From NCBI GenBank assembly GCA_040905365.1, contig JBBDRQ010000013.1, forward strand, positions 1 through 57,585: a DNA stretch of 57,585 nucleotides. The letters are read 5' to 3'. Positions 25,264 through 34,235 of the stretch are shown here, piece by piece; positions within the stretch are counted from its first letter, which is position 1, and every line of letters begins with the position of its first letter. The stretch is from JAHWKV01 sp040905365. Its GTDB lineage: Bacteria > Actinomycetota > CADDZG01 > JAHWKV01. The notes below the pieces were generated by a model, which ran no database searches, had not been told where the DNA came from, and worked only from the letters and a program-made list of their open reading frames with translations. Made by a program: the position numbers and the translations under genes.

Positions 25264-26052
25264 TCAAAGGGTGCTCCTGAACCAGGCGACCAAGAAGTCG
25301 AGAGCCTGCTCGGCCGAGTCGCGCCTGGTAAGCAGATGATCGGCGCCCAGCAGAGGCACGAAGGCTCGAGGCTGGCGTGCTCGAGCAAAGATACGCTCCC
25401 CCTCCGAGATGTCGACCACCCGGTCGTCCAGGCCGTGCAGCACGAGCAAAGGCCGGCCGAGCCCAGCTACGCTCCCTTCGGCATCGTGACGATCTAGATC
25501 CTCCAGAAATTCCCGCTCCAGCGGAAATTTGCGTCCGGCGATCTCGACGATCACCTGCCCATCGTTATCTAGTTGCTCCTGGTAGTCCCCCAACAACCCC
25601 TGGATGTGTCGAGGCGAGCTCGGTGCCGCCAGTACGGCTACGGAACGCACGGTCTTGAGGCGCTGAGCCGCAAGCAGCGCGGCCGCGCCGCCCAGGCTGT
25701 GCCCCAGCAGAGCGCAGGGCCCAAATCCCCTTTCGATCAACGCAGTAGCGGCCCGGGCCAGATCCTTGACGTTGGTCGAGACGCTGGTAGCGGAAAACTC
25801 GCCGCCGCTGCCGCCCAACCCCGTGAAGTCGAAACGCAGGACCGCGAACCCCGCGTCTGCCAGCCCCTTGGCTAGACGCGTCATCGTAAACAGGTCCTTG
25901 GAACAGGTGAAGCAGTGCGCCATAAGAACGCTTCCCTGCGCCGCCGATGCCGGCAGGTGCAGGACCCCGGAAAGACGGTGGCCCATACTGCCCACGAAAG
26001 ATATGTCTTCGGTACCCTTGGTTACCGAATCGTCGGCAGCCCCGTCCTTCAT
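25264..26052 (-). CDS. Alpha/beta hydrolase
   Basis: The 262-residue protein is read from ATG 26052, which overlaps the zwf stop (ATGA at 26049-26052). It carries the serine nucleophile elbow GHSLGG, the early HCFTCSKD segment of the hydrolase group often fused to OsmC, the acid in VLHGLDDRVVD and the histidine in GADHLLTRR. The OsmC peroxidase half is absent. Ester or thioester hydrolysis in the cytosol is expected, with unknown substrate. Coupling to zwf and its SigR-type promoter suggests induction in oxidative stress. Confidence 0.82.
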   Translation of the reverse strand: MKDGAADDSVTKGTEDISFVGSMGHRLSGVLHLPASAAQGSVLMAHCFTCSKDLFTMTRLAKGLADAGFAVLRFDFTGLGGSGGEFSATSVSTNVKDLARAATALIERGFGPCALLGHSLGGAAALLAAQRLKTVRSVAVLAAPSSPRHIQGLLGDYQEQLDNDGQVIVEIAGRKFPLEREFLEDLDRHDAEGSVAGLGRPLLVLHGLDDRVVDISEGERIFARARQPRAFVPLLGADHLLTRRDSAEQALDFLVAWFRSTL

Positions 26053-27455
26053 CGATTGTGTCCCGGGCAGTGCCAACCGCCGTGGCCGGCGATCAGCGCG
26101 TCGGCCTGGCCGGGTCCCCACGACCCGCTGGGATATACGATCGCCGGAGAGCGGTTCTCGAGAGAAGGTTCGACTATACGCCAGGCTTCCTCTACGCCGT
26201 CGGCCCGGGCGAACAGCCGCTGGTCGCCGTCGAGCGCGCTGCCGAGCAGGCGAGCGTAGGCTTCTTCCCGCCGGCCGTCTCTACCCTCCTCGTAGTCGTA
26301 GGCGAGATCGACCGGCCGGCTGTGCAGCGCATCGCCGGGTTGTTTAATCTGCACCGACACCGAGACGCGCTCACCCGGCTTGAGCCGGAAGAGAAGATGG
26401 TTGGGATGGGGCGGATCGGTCTGCGAACGGGCGAAGAATAGCCGAGGAGGCTGTTTGAATTCGACCAGTACCTCGGTAGCGGTTGTCGCCAGACGCTTAC
26501 CGGCTCGGATGTAGAAGGGCACGCCGGCCCAGCGCCACGAGTCGATCTCCGCCCGCAACGCCACGAACGTCTCGACGTCTGAATCGGCGTCCACGCCGTC
26601 CTCGTCAGGGTAGCCGGCGTACTGCCCCCGTACGATCGAATCCGGATCCAGCGGCGGCATCGCCGAGAGTACCTTGACTTTCTCGTTGCGCAGCGCCTTG
26701 GCGGTGACGTCAACCGGCGCATCCATAGCCACCAGAGCAACGATCTGCAGAAGATGGTTCTGGACGACGTCGCGCAAGGCGCCGACCTCCTCGTAGAACG
26801 CGCCCCGACCCTCGACCCCGAAGTCCTCGGCCATGGTGATCTGCACACTGTCTACGTAGTGACGATTCCATGCGGGCTCGAGCAGCAGGTTGGCAAAACG
26901 AAACACCAGCAGGTCGAGCACCTGCTCCTTGCCTAGGAAGTGGTCGATCCTGAAGACGGCCTCCTCGCGGAACCGGTCCAGCACGCACCTATTCAGCTGC
27001 CTTGCCGAGACCAGGTCGCGACCGAACGGCTTCTCCAGAACCACCCGCCCCTGTTCGTTGAGGCCCACCTCGGCCAGACCTTCGACCACAGTCTCGAACA
27101 GGCCCGGAGGGATCGCCAGATACAGCAAGGGGCGCCTGCTCGCAACGAGGGCATCGGCCAGCCGCACGTAGGTCTCGGCGTCCCGGTAATCGCCGGCTAC
27201 GTAGGTTAATGCGCCGGCCAGCCGATCGAAGGCCGCCGGGTCGACTTCGTGGCCGTATTCTTCGATGGAGGCGCGTGCGTAGTTGACGAACTCGTCAACC
27301 GACCAGTCCGAGACCGCAACGCCCACTACGAGGTCGGGGAGCGAATCCGTCAGTGCCAGGTCGTGCAGCGCCGGGTAGAGCTTTTTCTTGGCGAGATCGC
27401 CGGTGGCGCCGAACAGCACGAGCGCGTCGCTGCGATCGTTCACTACAGCCCGCAT
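26049..27455 (-). CDS. zwf: Glucose-6-phosphate dehydrogenase
   Basis: The 468-residue protein oxidises glucose-6-phosphate to 6-phosphogluconolactone and makes NADPH. The dinucleotide motif LFGATGDLAKKKLYPAL is at the N-terminus, the substrate/catalytic motif FRIDHFLGKEQV is intact, and EKPFGRDL precedes it. Length and motif order are normal. A full SigR-type promoter lies about 85 nt upstream, so NADPH for thioredoxin and selenol recycling could be raised with the thiol-stress genes. It is translationally coupled to the downstream hydrolase. Confidence 0.96.
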   Translation of the reverse strand: MRAVVNDRSDALVLFGATGDLAKKKLYPALHDLALTDSLPDLVVGVAVSDWSVDEFVNYARASIEEYGHEVDPAAFDRLAGALTYVAGDYRDAETYVRLADALVASRRPLLYLAIPPGLFETVVEGLAEVGLNEQGRVVLEKPFGRDLVSARQLNRCVLDRFREEAVFRIDHFLGKEQVLDLLVFRFANLLLEPAWNRHYVDSVQITMAEDFGVEGRGAFYEEVGALRDVVQNHLLQIVALVAMDAPVDVTAKALRNEKVKVLSAMPPLDPDSIVRGQYAGYPDEDGVDADSDVETFVALRAEIDSWRWAGVPFYIRAGKRLATTATEVLVEFKQPPRLFFARSQTDPPHPNHLLFRLKPGERVSVSVQIKQPGDALHSRPVDLAYDYEEGRDGRREEAYARLLGSALDGDQRLFARADGVEEAWRIVEPSLENRSPAIVYPSGSWGPGQADALIAGHGGWHCPGHNR

Positions 27456-27538
27456 CGTCTACCGTCGAACTGCATGCTCGTCCCCATCTGCTCGACTATC
27501 GATCTTGGAAAGAGCGCGTCCAATGCGCCGTGGATAGC

Positions 27539-27565
27539 AACCCGATCCCCGCCGGCGACATTCCC
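27539..27565 (-). promoter_or_regulatory. SigR-type promoter of zwf
   Basis: Reverse-strand GGGAAT (27560-27565), 18 nt, GTT (27539-27541). It sits in the 138-bp space between the PrdB-like gene and zwf, with a predicted start near 27532. Confidence 0.7.
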
Positions 27566-27593
27566 GGTCCCGCAGCAATACGAACGTTACCCG

Positions 27594-28382
27594 TCAGTGG
27601 GCTTGTTTTCGTAGCTGCCGGGCACGCAGATCGTCGGGCCATCGGTAGCCGAGCGGGACGATAGTCCCCGGCGGGTGCGCTCTGGGCGCCTCGTCGAGCA
27701 CGTCACGCAGAACTGCGGCGTGTGCCGCATGGTCGCCCACCGCGCCGAGAGTGAGCCCGAAGGGATGGGCCACGAAGCAGCTCAGCGACGGCTTGCTCAA
27801 CCTGGTAATGGATGGCGCTTGGGTGATGGATACCGTGGGGATGCCCGCTTCGTCCAAGCCGCGCTGGAGCAGTCCGACCGACTGCTGGCAAACCGGTCAG
27901 GCGGGCACCAAAAGGGCCAGGTGGGACTGCTCGGCGTGGATCTGCTCAACTGCCGCGGGTACGGCACGATCGAATAGACGCGTACCGTAGGGTACGAAAC
28001 CCATGGTGGAGACCACCGTCGGGGCAACCGATCCGATCACTCCGGCATCGGTCAGCGCCTGCAGAGTGCGCACCGGATACACAACCTCGGGGTCGGATGA
28101 GGCTCGTTCGGTGTCGTAGCCGTCGTGGGAGAGTTCGATCTCGGCGCCGGCCGGTATCAAAGCGGCGTGCCCACCTGGGCCGAGCGGAGGCTTACCCGCC
28201 TCGTGCGCTCCGGCGGTAGATATCAACGTGACCCGGGCCTGCGACAGCGGAACCGAAAGTGGGACACGGACAGAGGGCTCCCCGAACGACACCCACTCGA
28301 AGTCCTCGACACCCACGACGTTACGCACATGGGTACGCTCGACGCCGTCGAAACCGCCGCTGTCGTCGTCAAAGGTATGCAC
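27594..28382 (-). CDS. Selenoprotein of the glycine/D-proline reductase B (GrdB/PrdB) family
   Basis: Reading through TGA 27897-27899 gives a 262-residue protein from ATG 28382. VVYPVRTLQALTDAGVIGSVAPTVVSTMGFVPYGTRLFD is the conserved body of this family, and HLALLVPA-U-PVCQQSVGLLQRGLDEAGIP places U (residue 162) in the UxxC motif where GrdB and PrdB carry selenocysteine. Length is close to PrdB, the small D-proline reductase subunit, and much shorter than GrdB. No proprotein or GrdA/GrdC partner is nearby, so Stickland reduction is doubtful and a stand-alone reductase is possible. A 7-bp hairpin with a GGUCG loop follows the TGA. Downstream of a GH15 gene in a PoxB run. Confidence 0.88.
27868..27886 (-). 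promoter_or_regulatory. SECIS-like hairpin of the PrdB-like gene
   Basis: AGCAGTC, loop GGTCG, GACTGCT form a perfect 7-bp stem. The apical loop lies 18-22 nt after the TGA and contains GGUC. Confidence 0.7.
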
Positions 28383-28404
28383 GCTACCACCTTACCTCCG
28401 GTAC

Positions 28405-30219
28405 CTACTTAGCCTGGGCGATCGCCCACGCCGCGTTGATCAGCCCGATGTGCGTAAACGCCTGGGGGAAGTTACCCAGCAATGCGCCGTCGGCAGGATC
28501 GATCTGCTCGGACAAAAGTCCCACATCGTTGGCGCACCCGGCGGCGGCCTCGAACAGCTCGCGCGCGGCGTCGAGGCGGCCCATCATGGCCCAGCACTGG
28601 GCCAGCCAGAACGTGCACATAGTGAAGGTGCCCTCAGCGCCGGCCAGGCCGTCACCGGCTCGGTACCGGTACACGAATCCACGATCGTCGGTCAGATGCT
28701 CTGCCACCGCTTCGACGGTGGCCACGACGCGGGGATCGTCGGGGGCCAAGAACCCAACAATCGGCAACATGAGCGCCGATGCGTCCAGGTCCGAGGAACC
28801 GAAGGACTGCGTAAAGGCCCCGATAGCGTGGTTCCAGCCCTCGGCAAGGATCGCGTCGCGTATGCGAGCGGCCTCAGCTTCCCACCGGTCGACCCGCTCA
28901 CCCGCGCCGATACGCGGTGCGAGCCGGCACGCCCGGTCGAGCGCGACCCAGCACATGAGCTTCGAGTAGAGAAAATGGCGCCGCCCGCCACGGGTCTCCC
29001 AGATGCCTTCGTCGGGCTCTCGCCAGCGCCGAGCCGCCGTGTCGGCCGCACTCACAAGTAAATCGCTACTCGCAGCGTCGAACTGGCCGACCTGCTCGGC
29101 CAGCTGGCATGCCGCCGCCAGCAGCTCACCGTAAACATCGAGCTGCAGTTGGTTCCATGCGCCGTTTCCCACCCGAACCGGTCTGCTGCCCAGATAGCCG
29201 GCGAGATGGTCCAGAGTGGTCTCGGGGATGTGTCGCTCGCCACGAATACCGTAGAGAATCTGCAGGGCGCTCGCGCCGTCGAGCTCTCCACCGGCCGCCG
29301 TGGCGAAAAAGGCGAAGAACGCCCCGGCCTCGTCCGGGCAGGCGGCCACCCACAGCGCCTGCAGAGTGAGGCTGGCGTCGCGCACCCATGCATAGCGGTA
29401 GTCCCAGTTGCGGACGCCACCGATTCGTTCGGGTAAGGACGTCGTGGGAGCCGCAATCACCGCCCCGGTGGGCGAATACGTCAGAGCCTGCAGCACCCGG
29501 CCGCCCAGCCGAACCCGATCCGCGTACGGGCCGTCGTAGCCGCCGTGCAGCTCGGCCCAGGACTGCCAACCCTCAATGGTGCGCTCCAGGAGAAGCTCTA
29601 TCTCCCGTAAAGAGAGCGGCGAGACCTGCTCCTTCCAGGCAGACCCCACCTGCAGAGCAAAACACTCTCGGTGCCCCGCAGCGATCGAGAAGGTGCCGGA
29701 GATTGCTCCTCCGTCGGCGCGTAGCTCGGAATCCGACGACACCACCAGCGAAACCGGCCCGCCCCGGCTACGCCAGCCGCCCGGCTCTAAGGCCCACACC
29801 GGGACGGTCAAGCCGTACTCGAGTCTTGGCTGAACCTCGCAGTTCATTTGCACTTCACCGTCGAGGCCCTCCACGATGCGCACCAAAACGTGGGGTGAGG
29901 CGTGCCCGATCTGATGACCGTGCTCACCGGGGCCCAAGGCTAGAGCGTCGTACACCGCGATCCGGCCCTGCTCGGTAACGTGCTCCGTACGCACCACCAT
30001 GGTGTCCTCGACATAGGCCCGCCGGCTGCGAACGGGCTCGACCGCCGGCGCCAGAGACCAGTGTCCGGCGGCCGGGTCGAGCAGGCGGGTGAAGACGGAG
30101 GGAGAGTCGAAGCGAGGCAGGCATGCCCAGTCCACCCTGCCCGACCTGGATACCAGCGCACAGCCCTGGCAGTCGCTGAGCAGGGCATAGTCACCGATGG
30201 CCGGTACGGAGCCGGCCAT
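28405..30219 (-). CDS. GH15 glycosidase (glucoamylase/trehalase-like)
   Basis: The 604-residue protein is read from ATG 30219, four bases after the TPP-enzyme stop; an in-frame TTG at 30243 is possible. AIGDYALLSDCQGCALVSRSGRVDWACLPRFDSPSVF is the typical start of the short GH15 group. The barrel shows ERIGGVRNWDYRYAWVRDASLT, LDVYGELL and FTMCTFWLAQCW. This group includes actinobacterial trehalases and glucan hydrolases with no signal peptide. It hydrolyses alpha-glucosidic bonds in the cytosol; trehalose is a good candidate. It differs from the longer GH15 at 7930, which has the super-sandwich domain. Confidence 0.85.
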   Translation of the reverse strand: MAGSVPAIGDYALLSDCQGCALVSRSGRVDWACLPRFDSPSVFTRLLDPAAGHWSLAPAVEPVRSRRAYVEDTMVVRTEHVTEQGRIAVYDALALGPGEHGHQIGHASPHVLVRIVEGLDGEVQMNCEVQPRLEYGLTVPVWALEPGGWRSRGGPVSLVVSSDSELRADGGAISGTFSIAAGHRECFALQVGSAWKEQVSPLSLREIELLLERTIEGWQSWAELHGGYDGPYADRVRLGGRVLQALTYSPTGAVIAAPTTSLPERIGGVRNWDYRYAWVRDASLTLQALWVAACPDEAGAFFAFFATAAGGELDGASALQILYGIRGERHIPETTLDHLAGYLGSRPVRVGNGAWNQLQLDVYGELLAAACQLAEQVGQFDAASSDLLVSAADTAARRWREPDEGIWETRGGRRHFLYSKLMCWVALDRACRLAPRIGAGERVDRWEAEAARIRDAILAEGWNHAIGAFTQSFGSSDLDASALMLPIVGFLAPDDPRVVATVEAVAEHLTDDRGFVYRYRAGDGLAGAEGTFTMCTFWLAQCWAMMGRLDAARELFEAAAGCANDVGLLSEQIDPADGALLGNFPQAFTHIGLINAAWAIAQAK

Positions 30220-30223
30220 CTCC

Positions 30224-31963
30224 TCAGTCCCCCCGGCTGACAAGCGTCTCCTTCACCTTGGCGATGGCAAACCCCCACGCCTGATGGACGTTGGTGTCTG
30301 GAGGGAGCGCGACCTCATCGGGGTTCGTAACCACATCGACCAACACCGGACCTTCGGCTGCGAACGCCTCGCGCATCACCGGCGCCAGCTCGTCGACGCT
30401 CTCGACGCGCCAGGCCTGAAGGCCCATCGCCCTCGCTACACGGGCGAGATCGGGGTTGGCCAGCTCGGTGCCGTACTCGGGAAGGCCCGCCTGCTCTTGC
30501 TCTAACTTGACCATGCCCAGACGTCCGTTGTTGAACACGACGATGCGCACCGGCAGGTTCTCGCTCACCACAGTGAAAAGATCGCCAAGGAGCATGGTGA
30601 GCCCGCCGTCTCCGCAAAACGCCACCACCTCCCGCTGGCGGTCTAGAGCCTGGATACCCAGGGCCTGGGGCATGGCGTTGGCCATGGATCCAAGGTTGTA
30701 CGAGCCGATGAGCTTGCGGGTCCCGGTCATCCGCACAAAGCGCGCCAGCCATACCGTCGACATGCCTGTATCGGAGGTGAACACGGTGTGCTCCCCGGCG
30801 ATCTCGTCAATTAGCGCGGCCACTATCTCCGGCCGGATGGCGCCGCTCGGATTCTCAACCAGCGGCCGTACCTTGGCCAGCAGTCGATCCATCAGCGAGC
30901 CCTCACCGCTGTCCGGCGCGACTAGGGCCTGCTGTTGATCGAGCCAACGCTCATAGCGGTCCCGCGCCCCTTGCAGGTGCCCCCGGTCGGTCTTGGGGGC
31001 TACCCGGTCCCGCAACGCCGCGATGGTGAGTCCGGCATCGGCCACAATGCCCAGATCGACTGCGGTCCGGCGGCCTATGTGGGCGCCTTCCCGATCGACC
31101 TGGATCGTAGTCGCATCGGCCGGAAGCCACTCCGGGTACGGAAAGTCGGTGCCCAGCATCAACAACAGCTCGGCGCCGTCGAAGGCTATCTTGCTGGCCG
31201 GGTTCCCGATGAGGCCGCTCTGGCCGACTTCGAAGGGATTGTCGTGCTCGAGTCCCTCCTTCGCCTTGAGCGTTAGAACCATTGGCGCCGAGAGCCGGTC
31301 AGCGAGATCCACAAGCGCTTCCCGGGCCTCGATGGCACCGCGACCGGCCAGGATGGTCACCGTAGAGGCACGATCGATCAGACCAACCGCGTCCTGCAGC
31401 ACCGACTCGTCAGGTACGATCTTTGGACGCCGAGTGACAAAGTGCAGTGGGCGGTCGGGGCCGGGGACCTCGAGTTCGCCGACGTCGCCCGGCAGGGTGA
31501 GCACCGACACGCCGGATGATCCGTACGCGCAGTTGACCGCCTGCTCTAGCAGGCGAGGCATTTGGGCAGGTGAGCAGATGGTGGCTCGAAAGGTCGCGAC
31601 GTCGGCAAAGAGCAGCTCGTTGTCGACTTCCTGGAAGTACCGGCTGCCGATTTCGGCAAGGGGGACCTGACCGCAAACCGCCAACACGGGCGCCTGCGAC
31701 TTAGCGGCGTCGTAGAGCCCGTTCAGCAGGTGGATCGACCCCGGTCCGACGGTACCCATACAGACCCCGAGAGTGCCGGAAACCTGCGCCTGGGCACCGG
31801 CGGCAAATGCGGCGGTTTCCTCATGACGTACCCCCGTCCACGCGATCCGGTCCTCTCGCCGGATGGCGTCGGAGACGGGGTTGAGCGCGTCGCCCACGAC
31901 CCCCCAAACCGTGGTCACTCCCAGGTCAGCGAGCCCACCAACAATCGTCTCTGCAACGTTCAT
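30224..31963 (-). CDS. TPP-dependent pyruvate oxidase/dehydrogenase (PoxB-like)
   Basis: The 579-residue protein has the three-domain thiamine diphosphate fold: an N-terminal Pyr domain with GVRHEETAAFAAGAQAQ (catalytic glutamate), a central FAD-type domain, and a PP domain with the metal/TPP motif VVAFCGDGGLTMLLGDLFT and the VFNNG end. Order and length match PoxB and actinobacterial pyruvate oxidases, which decarboxylate pyruvate to acetate (quinone) or acetyl-phosphate (oxygen). The C-terminal membrane helix of E. coli PoxB is not obvious. Acetolactate synthase is a less likely reading. The ATG follows AAGGGGG. It heads the GH15-PrdB-like run. Confidence 0.82.
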   Translation of the reverse strand: MNVAETIVGGLADLGVTTVWGVVGDALNPVSDAIRREDRIAWTGVRHEETAAFAAGAQAQVSGTLGVCMGTVGPGSIHLLNGLYDAAKSQAPVLAVCGQVPLAEIGSRYFQEVDNELLFADVATFRATICSPAQMPRLLEQAVNCAYGSSGVSVLTLPGDVGELEVPGPDRPLHFVTRRPKIVPDESVLQDAVGLIDRASTVTILAGRGAIEAREALVDLADRLSAPMVLTLKAKEGLEHDNPFEVGQSGLIGNPASKIAFDGAELLLMLGTDFPYPEWLPADATTIQVDREGAHIGRRTAVDLGIVADAGLTIAALRDRVAPKTDRGHLQGARDRYERWLDQQQALVAPDSGEGSLMDRLLAKVRPLVENPSGAIRPEIVAALIDEIAGEHTVFTSDTGMSTVWLARFVRMTGTRKLIGSYNLGSMANAMPQALGIQALDRQREVVAFCGDGGLTMLLGDLFTVVSENLPVRIVVFNNGRLGMVKLEQEQAGLPEYGTELANPDLARVARAMGLQAWRVESVDELAPVMREAFAAEGPVLVDVVTNPDEVALPPDTNVHQAWGFAIAKVKETLVSRGD

Positions 31964-32108
31964 CGTCTTGCCCCCTTGCTAACTTCAATCCCTCGTGCCA
32001 TCCGCCGGCGCTCAAGGGACACGGATGGTGAGCTCGGTATCGGCAAGCCGAGCGGGTACCGGTTGTACCCATTAAACCCGGCAACACGCGGATCTATTTC
32101 TTTGGAGT

Positions 32109-32795
32109 TCATTCCAGTTCGACGACGGCGTCGAAACCAAAAAGTGCGGGCAGCGCGATACCCAGCCGCTCAAACGCCGGCCTGGGCACCGAGATGTCGG
32201 CCAGAAATAAACGACCCACATGGTCCTTCGCCGTGAGCAGTCCGGCTTTGGGCAACGCAAGCGTCATCGTGGCAGTTGCGCGTACGCACGGGGATCCAAC
32301 GCTCCCCGAACTGGCATCCAGCCCGCTGGGCACATCCAGCGCCAGCACCGGGGCGGTTTGCTCGTTCGCCCACTCGATGAGTTCGGCCGCCCTGTCCCGC
32401 GGATCGCCTCTCAGGCTGTAGCCGATGATCGCATCGACAACCACATCGGCTTCCCGGGGGTCCGTGTCCACCACCACGCCCATCCGGTGCAGGATGTCCA
32501 GCTGACGAGCGGGAACCGGTCCCAAGCTACCCTCACTTGCGGCCAGTATGACTCGCACGTCTACGCCGCGGTTGACGAGATGGCGCGCTGCGGCCATTCC
32601 GCCCCCGCCGTTGCCGCCCGAACCCGCAAGCACGGTCGCCGAGTCCGGCTTGAAGCTACGGATCGCAAGCTCGGCCAGGGACCGGCCGGCGTTCTCCATC
32701 ATCTGAACAAGGTCGATATGCAGATCCTCGACCACGATCCGGTCGATCTCGCGCATCTGATCGGCGGTGACCGTCGGAAGCGAACGTGCCTTCAT
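32109..32795 (-). CDS. nnrE: NAD(P)H-hydrate epimerase
   Basis: The 228-residue protein is read from ATG 32795, where homologues begin (LPTVTADQMREIDR); the longer frame to 32963 overlaps the opposite promoter region. LVQMMENAGRSLAELAIRSF, the VLAGSGGNGGGGMAAARHL nucleotide motif and LALDVPSGLDASSG mark the YjeF N-terminal (epimerase) domain. It interconverts R and S forms of hydrated NAD(P)H so a dehydratase can repair them. The dehydratase half (NnrD) is not fused and not in the window. Context with zwf and PoxB fits NADPH upkeep. Confidence 0.88.
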   Translation of the reverse strand: MKARSLPTVTADQMREIDRIVVEDLHIDLVQMMENAGRSLAELAIRSFKPDSATVLAGSGGNGGGGMAAARHLVNRGVDVRVILAASEGSLGPVPARQLDILHRMGVVVDTDPREADVVVDAIIGYSLRGDPRDRAAELIEWANEQTAPVLALDVPSGLDASSGSVGSPCVRATATMTLALPKAGLLTAKDHVGRLFLADISVPRPAFERLGIALPALFGFDAVVELE

Positions 32796-32866
32796 GTTTT
32801 GGAGTTTAACCTCAGTCAGGAGTCGATCTGCTCGCAGCGAGCCGGGCGCGGCCAAGCCAAATTCAC

Positions 32867-32892
32867 GGAATTCATACGACTCCGAGCGGGTT
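32867..32892 (+). promoter_or_regulatory. SigR-type promoter of the DoxX gene
   Basis: GGAAT (32867-32871), 18 nt, GTT (32890-32892). The predicted start is near 32899, with the DoxX ATG at 32992. Confidence 0.6.
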
Positions 32893-32991
32893 TCTGTTAC
32901 CGGCCTGCGCTGGGCCTTCAAGCCGATTGGACGGCAAAAAGGAAGGGATACGGATGCCGACAAACGCCTTTACAGATTTGGAGGAAACGCC

Positions 32992-33375
32992 ATGAACACA
33001 CTGCTGTGGGTCTTGCAATGGCTGCTAGCAGTCGTCTTCATGATGGCCGCGGCGATGAAGCTACTTCAGCCCTACCAGAAGATGGCGGAAGACCCGCGCA
33101 TGGGCTGGGTCAAAGACTTTGGTCCGGGCCTGGTACGCACGGCGGGGGCGGCAGAACTGCTCGGGGCCATCGCTCTGGTGATACCCGGCCTAATCGGGGT
33201 CGCCGAACTGCTGACACCGTTGGCGGCATTCGGACTGGCCGCACAGATGCTGATCGCCGCGGTATGGGTCCACCGGCCCCGCAAAGAAACAATGATGATC
33301 GGCATGAACGCCATGCTGATGCTTCTGGCGTTGGTGGTTGGCATAGGCAGGATAATCGAACCGCTTTCCGGTTGA
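32992..33375 (+). CDS. DoxX-like small membrane protein
   Basis: The 127-residue protein is read from ATG 32992, with GGAGG eight bases upstream. Four hydrophobic helices (TLLWVLQWLLAVVFMMAAAMKL; GAAELLGAIALVIPGLIGV; PLAAFGLAAQMLIAAVWVH; MNAMLMLLALVVGIG) fit the DoxX/DoxX-like family. In mycobacteria DoxX joins a thiosulfate sulfurtransferase and superoxide dismutase in a thiol-oxidative stress complex; in this protein the role is inferred. The upstream SigR-type promoter agrees. A 121-bp gene-tail duplication follows. Confidence 0.8.
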   Translation: MNTLLWVLQWLLAVVFMMAAAMKLLQPYQKMAEDPRMGWVKDFGPGLVRTAGAAELLGAIALVIPGLIGVAELLTPLAAFGLAAQMLIAAVWVHRPRKETMMIGMNAMLMLLALVVGIGRIIEPLSG

Positions 33376-33382
33376 GGACCGG

Positions 33383-33505
33383 GCTTACGGCTCTTGCGGC
33401 CTGAAGGGTTGATTTTCCACCCGCGCTTCGATCACGTTGAACAACAGGTAGGACTCGGCGGCCATGATCAGCTACACCGCGTTGGCTTTGAACAGAGCCG
33501 GACTA
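33383..33505 (-). pseudogene. Duplicated 3' end of the ICMT-like gene (remnant)
   Basis: 33383-33503 repeats 37407-37527 with four mismatches over 121 bp. It encodes the last 35 or so codons of the methyltransferase (ending NQPFRPQEP) but carries an in-frame TAG where the intact gene has a tyrosine codon (at 33472-33474). The repeat ends exactly at the merR stop codon, a recombination seam. Confidence 0.9.
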
Positions 33506-33901
33506 GTAAGACCTAGCCTCTAAAATATGGCAGAACCCCTCACTACAGATATCGCTAGACTGTTCGGCACGGTGGGCAAGCTGGCGTAGCTCTTTACGCA
33601 ACTCTTTGAGTTCTTGGATCTGGCGCTCGATCTCGATTGCCTTAGTGCCTATCAACGTTCTTACGTATTCGCAGGGAACCTCACCGCGATCTCGAAGGGC
33701 CAGAACCTCGGAGATTTCGTCGAGTCGCAATCCGAGCGATTGGGCGAGCTTGACGAATTTAAGACGCTCCAAATCGGACCCGTCGTAGTCCCGGTATCCC
33801 GAAGGCGTTCGGGCCGGCTCGGGGAGCACCCCGCTCGACTCGTAAAAGCGAATCGTTCTCGGATTCAAGTTCAGTTGCGAGGCAAGCTCACCAATGCGCA
33901 T
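33503..33901 (-). CDS. MerR-family metal-responsive regulator
   Basis: The 132-residue protein has the winged helix (MRIGELASQLNLNPRTIRFYESSGVLP, then TPSGYRDYDGSDLERLKFVK), the long dimer helix, and three cysteines at metal-site positions: C77, C119 and C124 (DICSEGFCHILE). This matches the Hg/Zn/Cd/Pb-responsive branch of MerR. It is divergent from the HMA-CcdA selenoprotein gene, which it probably controls by twisting a promoter with a long spacer; a 34198-34228 TTGACA/TTAGCA pair with 19-bp spacing fits that mechanism. It lies in a mercury island with MerA. Confidence 0.85.
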   Translation of the reverse strand: MRIGELASQLNLNPRTIRFYESSGVLPEPARTPSGYRDYDGSDLERLKFVKLAQSLGLRLDEISEVLALRDRGEVPCEYVRTLIGTKAIEIERQIQELKELRKELRQLAHRAEQSSDICSEGFCHILEARSY

Positions 33902-34197
33902 GCATCAAATCCTCTGTAGCCTTAGCCAGTGCAGTGCTCGGGAACTTTTAGTTCGCTGTGGCTTCAACACCCGGTACCGCGGGAGTTGCTGCTCACACTC
34001 CACTATAGATTGTGAAACCTGCATAACGCTTCGGTATCACGACCGTGACGTCATGCCGGGCTATCGATGGCCGCCGGGCCACGTGAAAATGGGATATTGA
34101 CGACCGCGCCGGGATCATCAAGCTGCACCTCACCCGAACTCTTCGCGTCGGCAACCTACTTCGCCAGGAAGGGCACCGCAGCGCCGTTTCGATGCGC
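33902..34197. other. Divergent control region between merR and the HMA-CcdA gene
   Basis: This non-coding stretch holds one imperfect dyad, ACACCCG-N6-CGGGAGT at 33967-33986 (one mismatch between arms), of the size bound by MerR-family dimers, and an AT-rich TATAGAT at 34004-34010. Nothing else in it is supported as a gene. Confidence 0.4.
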
Positions 34198-34228
34198 TTG
34201 ACATTCCATTGGGATAGAAGCCTTAGCA
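34198..34228 (+). promoter_or_regulatory. Promoter of the HMA-CcdA gene, possibly leaderless
   Basis: TTGACA (34198-34203) and TTAGCA (34223-34228) are separated by 19 bp, the over-long spacing of MerR-activated promoters. The expected start lies within a base or two of ATG 34236, and no Shine-Dalgarno is present, so the mRNA may lack a leader. Confidence 0.45.
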
Positions 34229-34235
34229 TCTGCGC

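Noticed and set aside
32796..32963. N-terminal extension of NnrE
   Set aside because: It runs antisense through the SigR-type promoter of the DoxX gene, and the family starts at the internal ATG.
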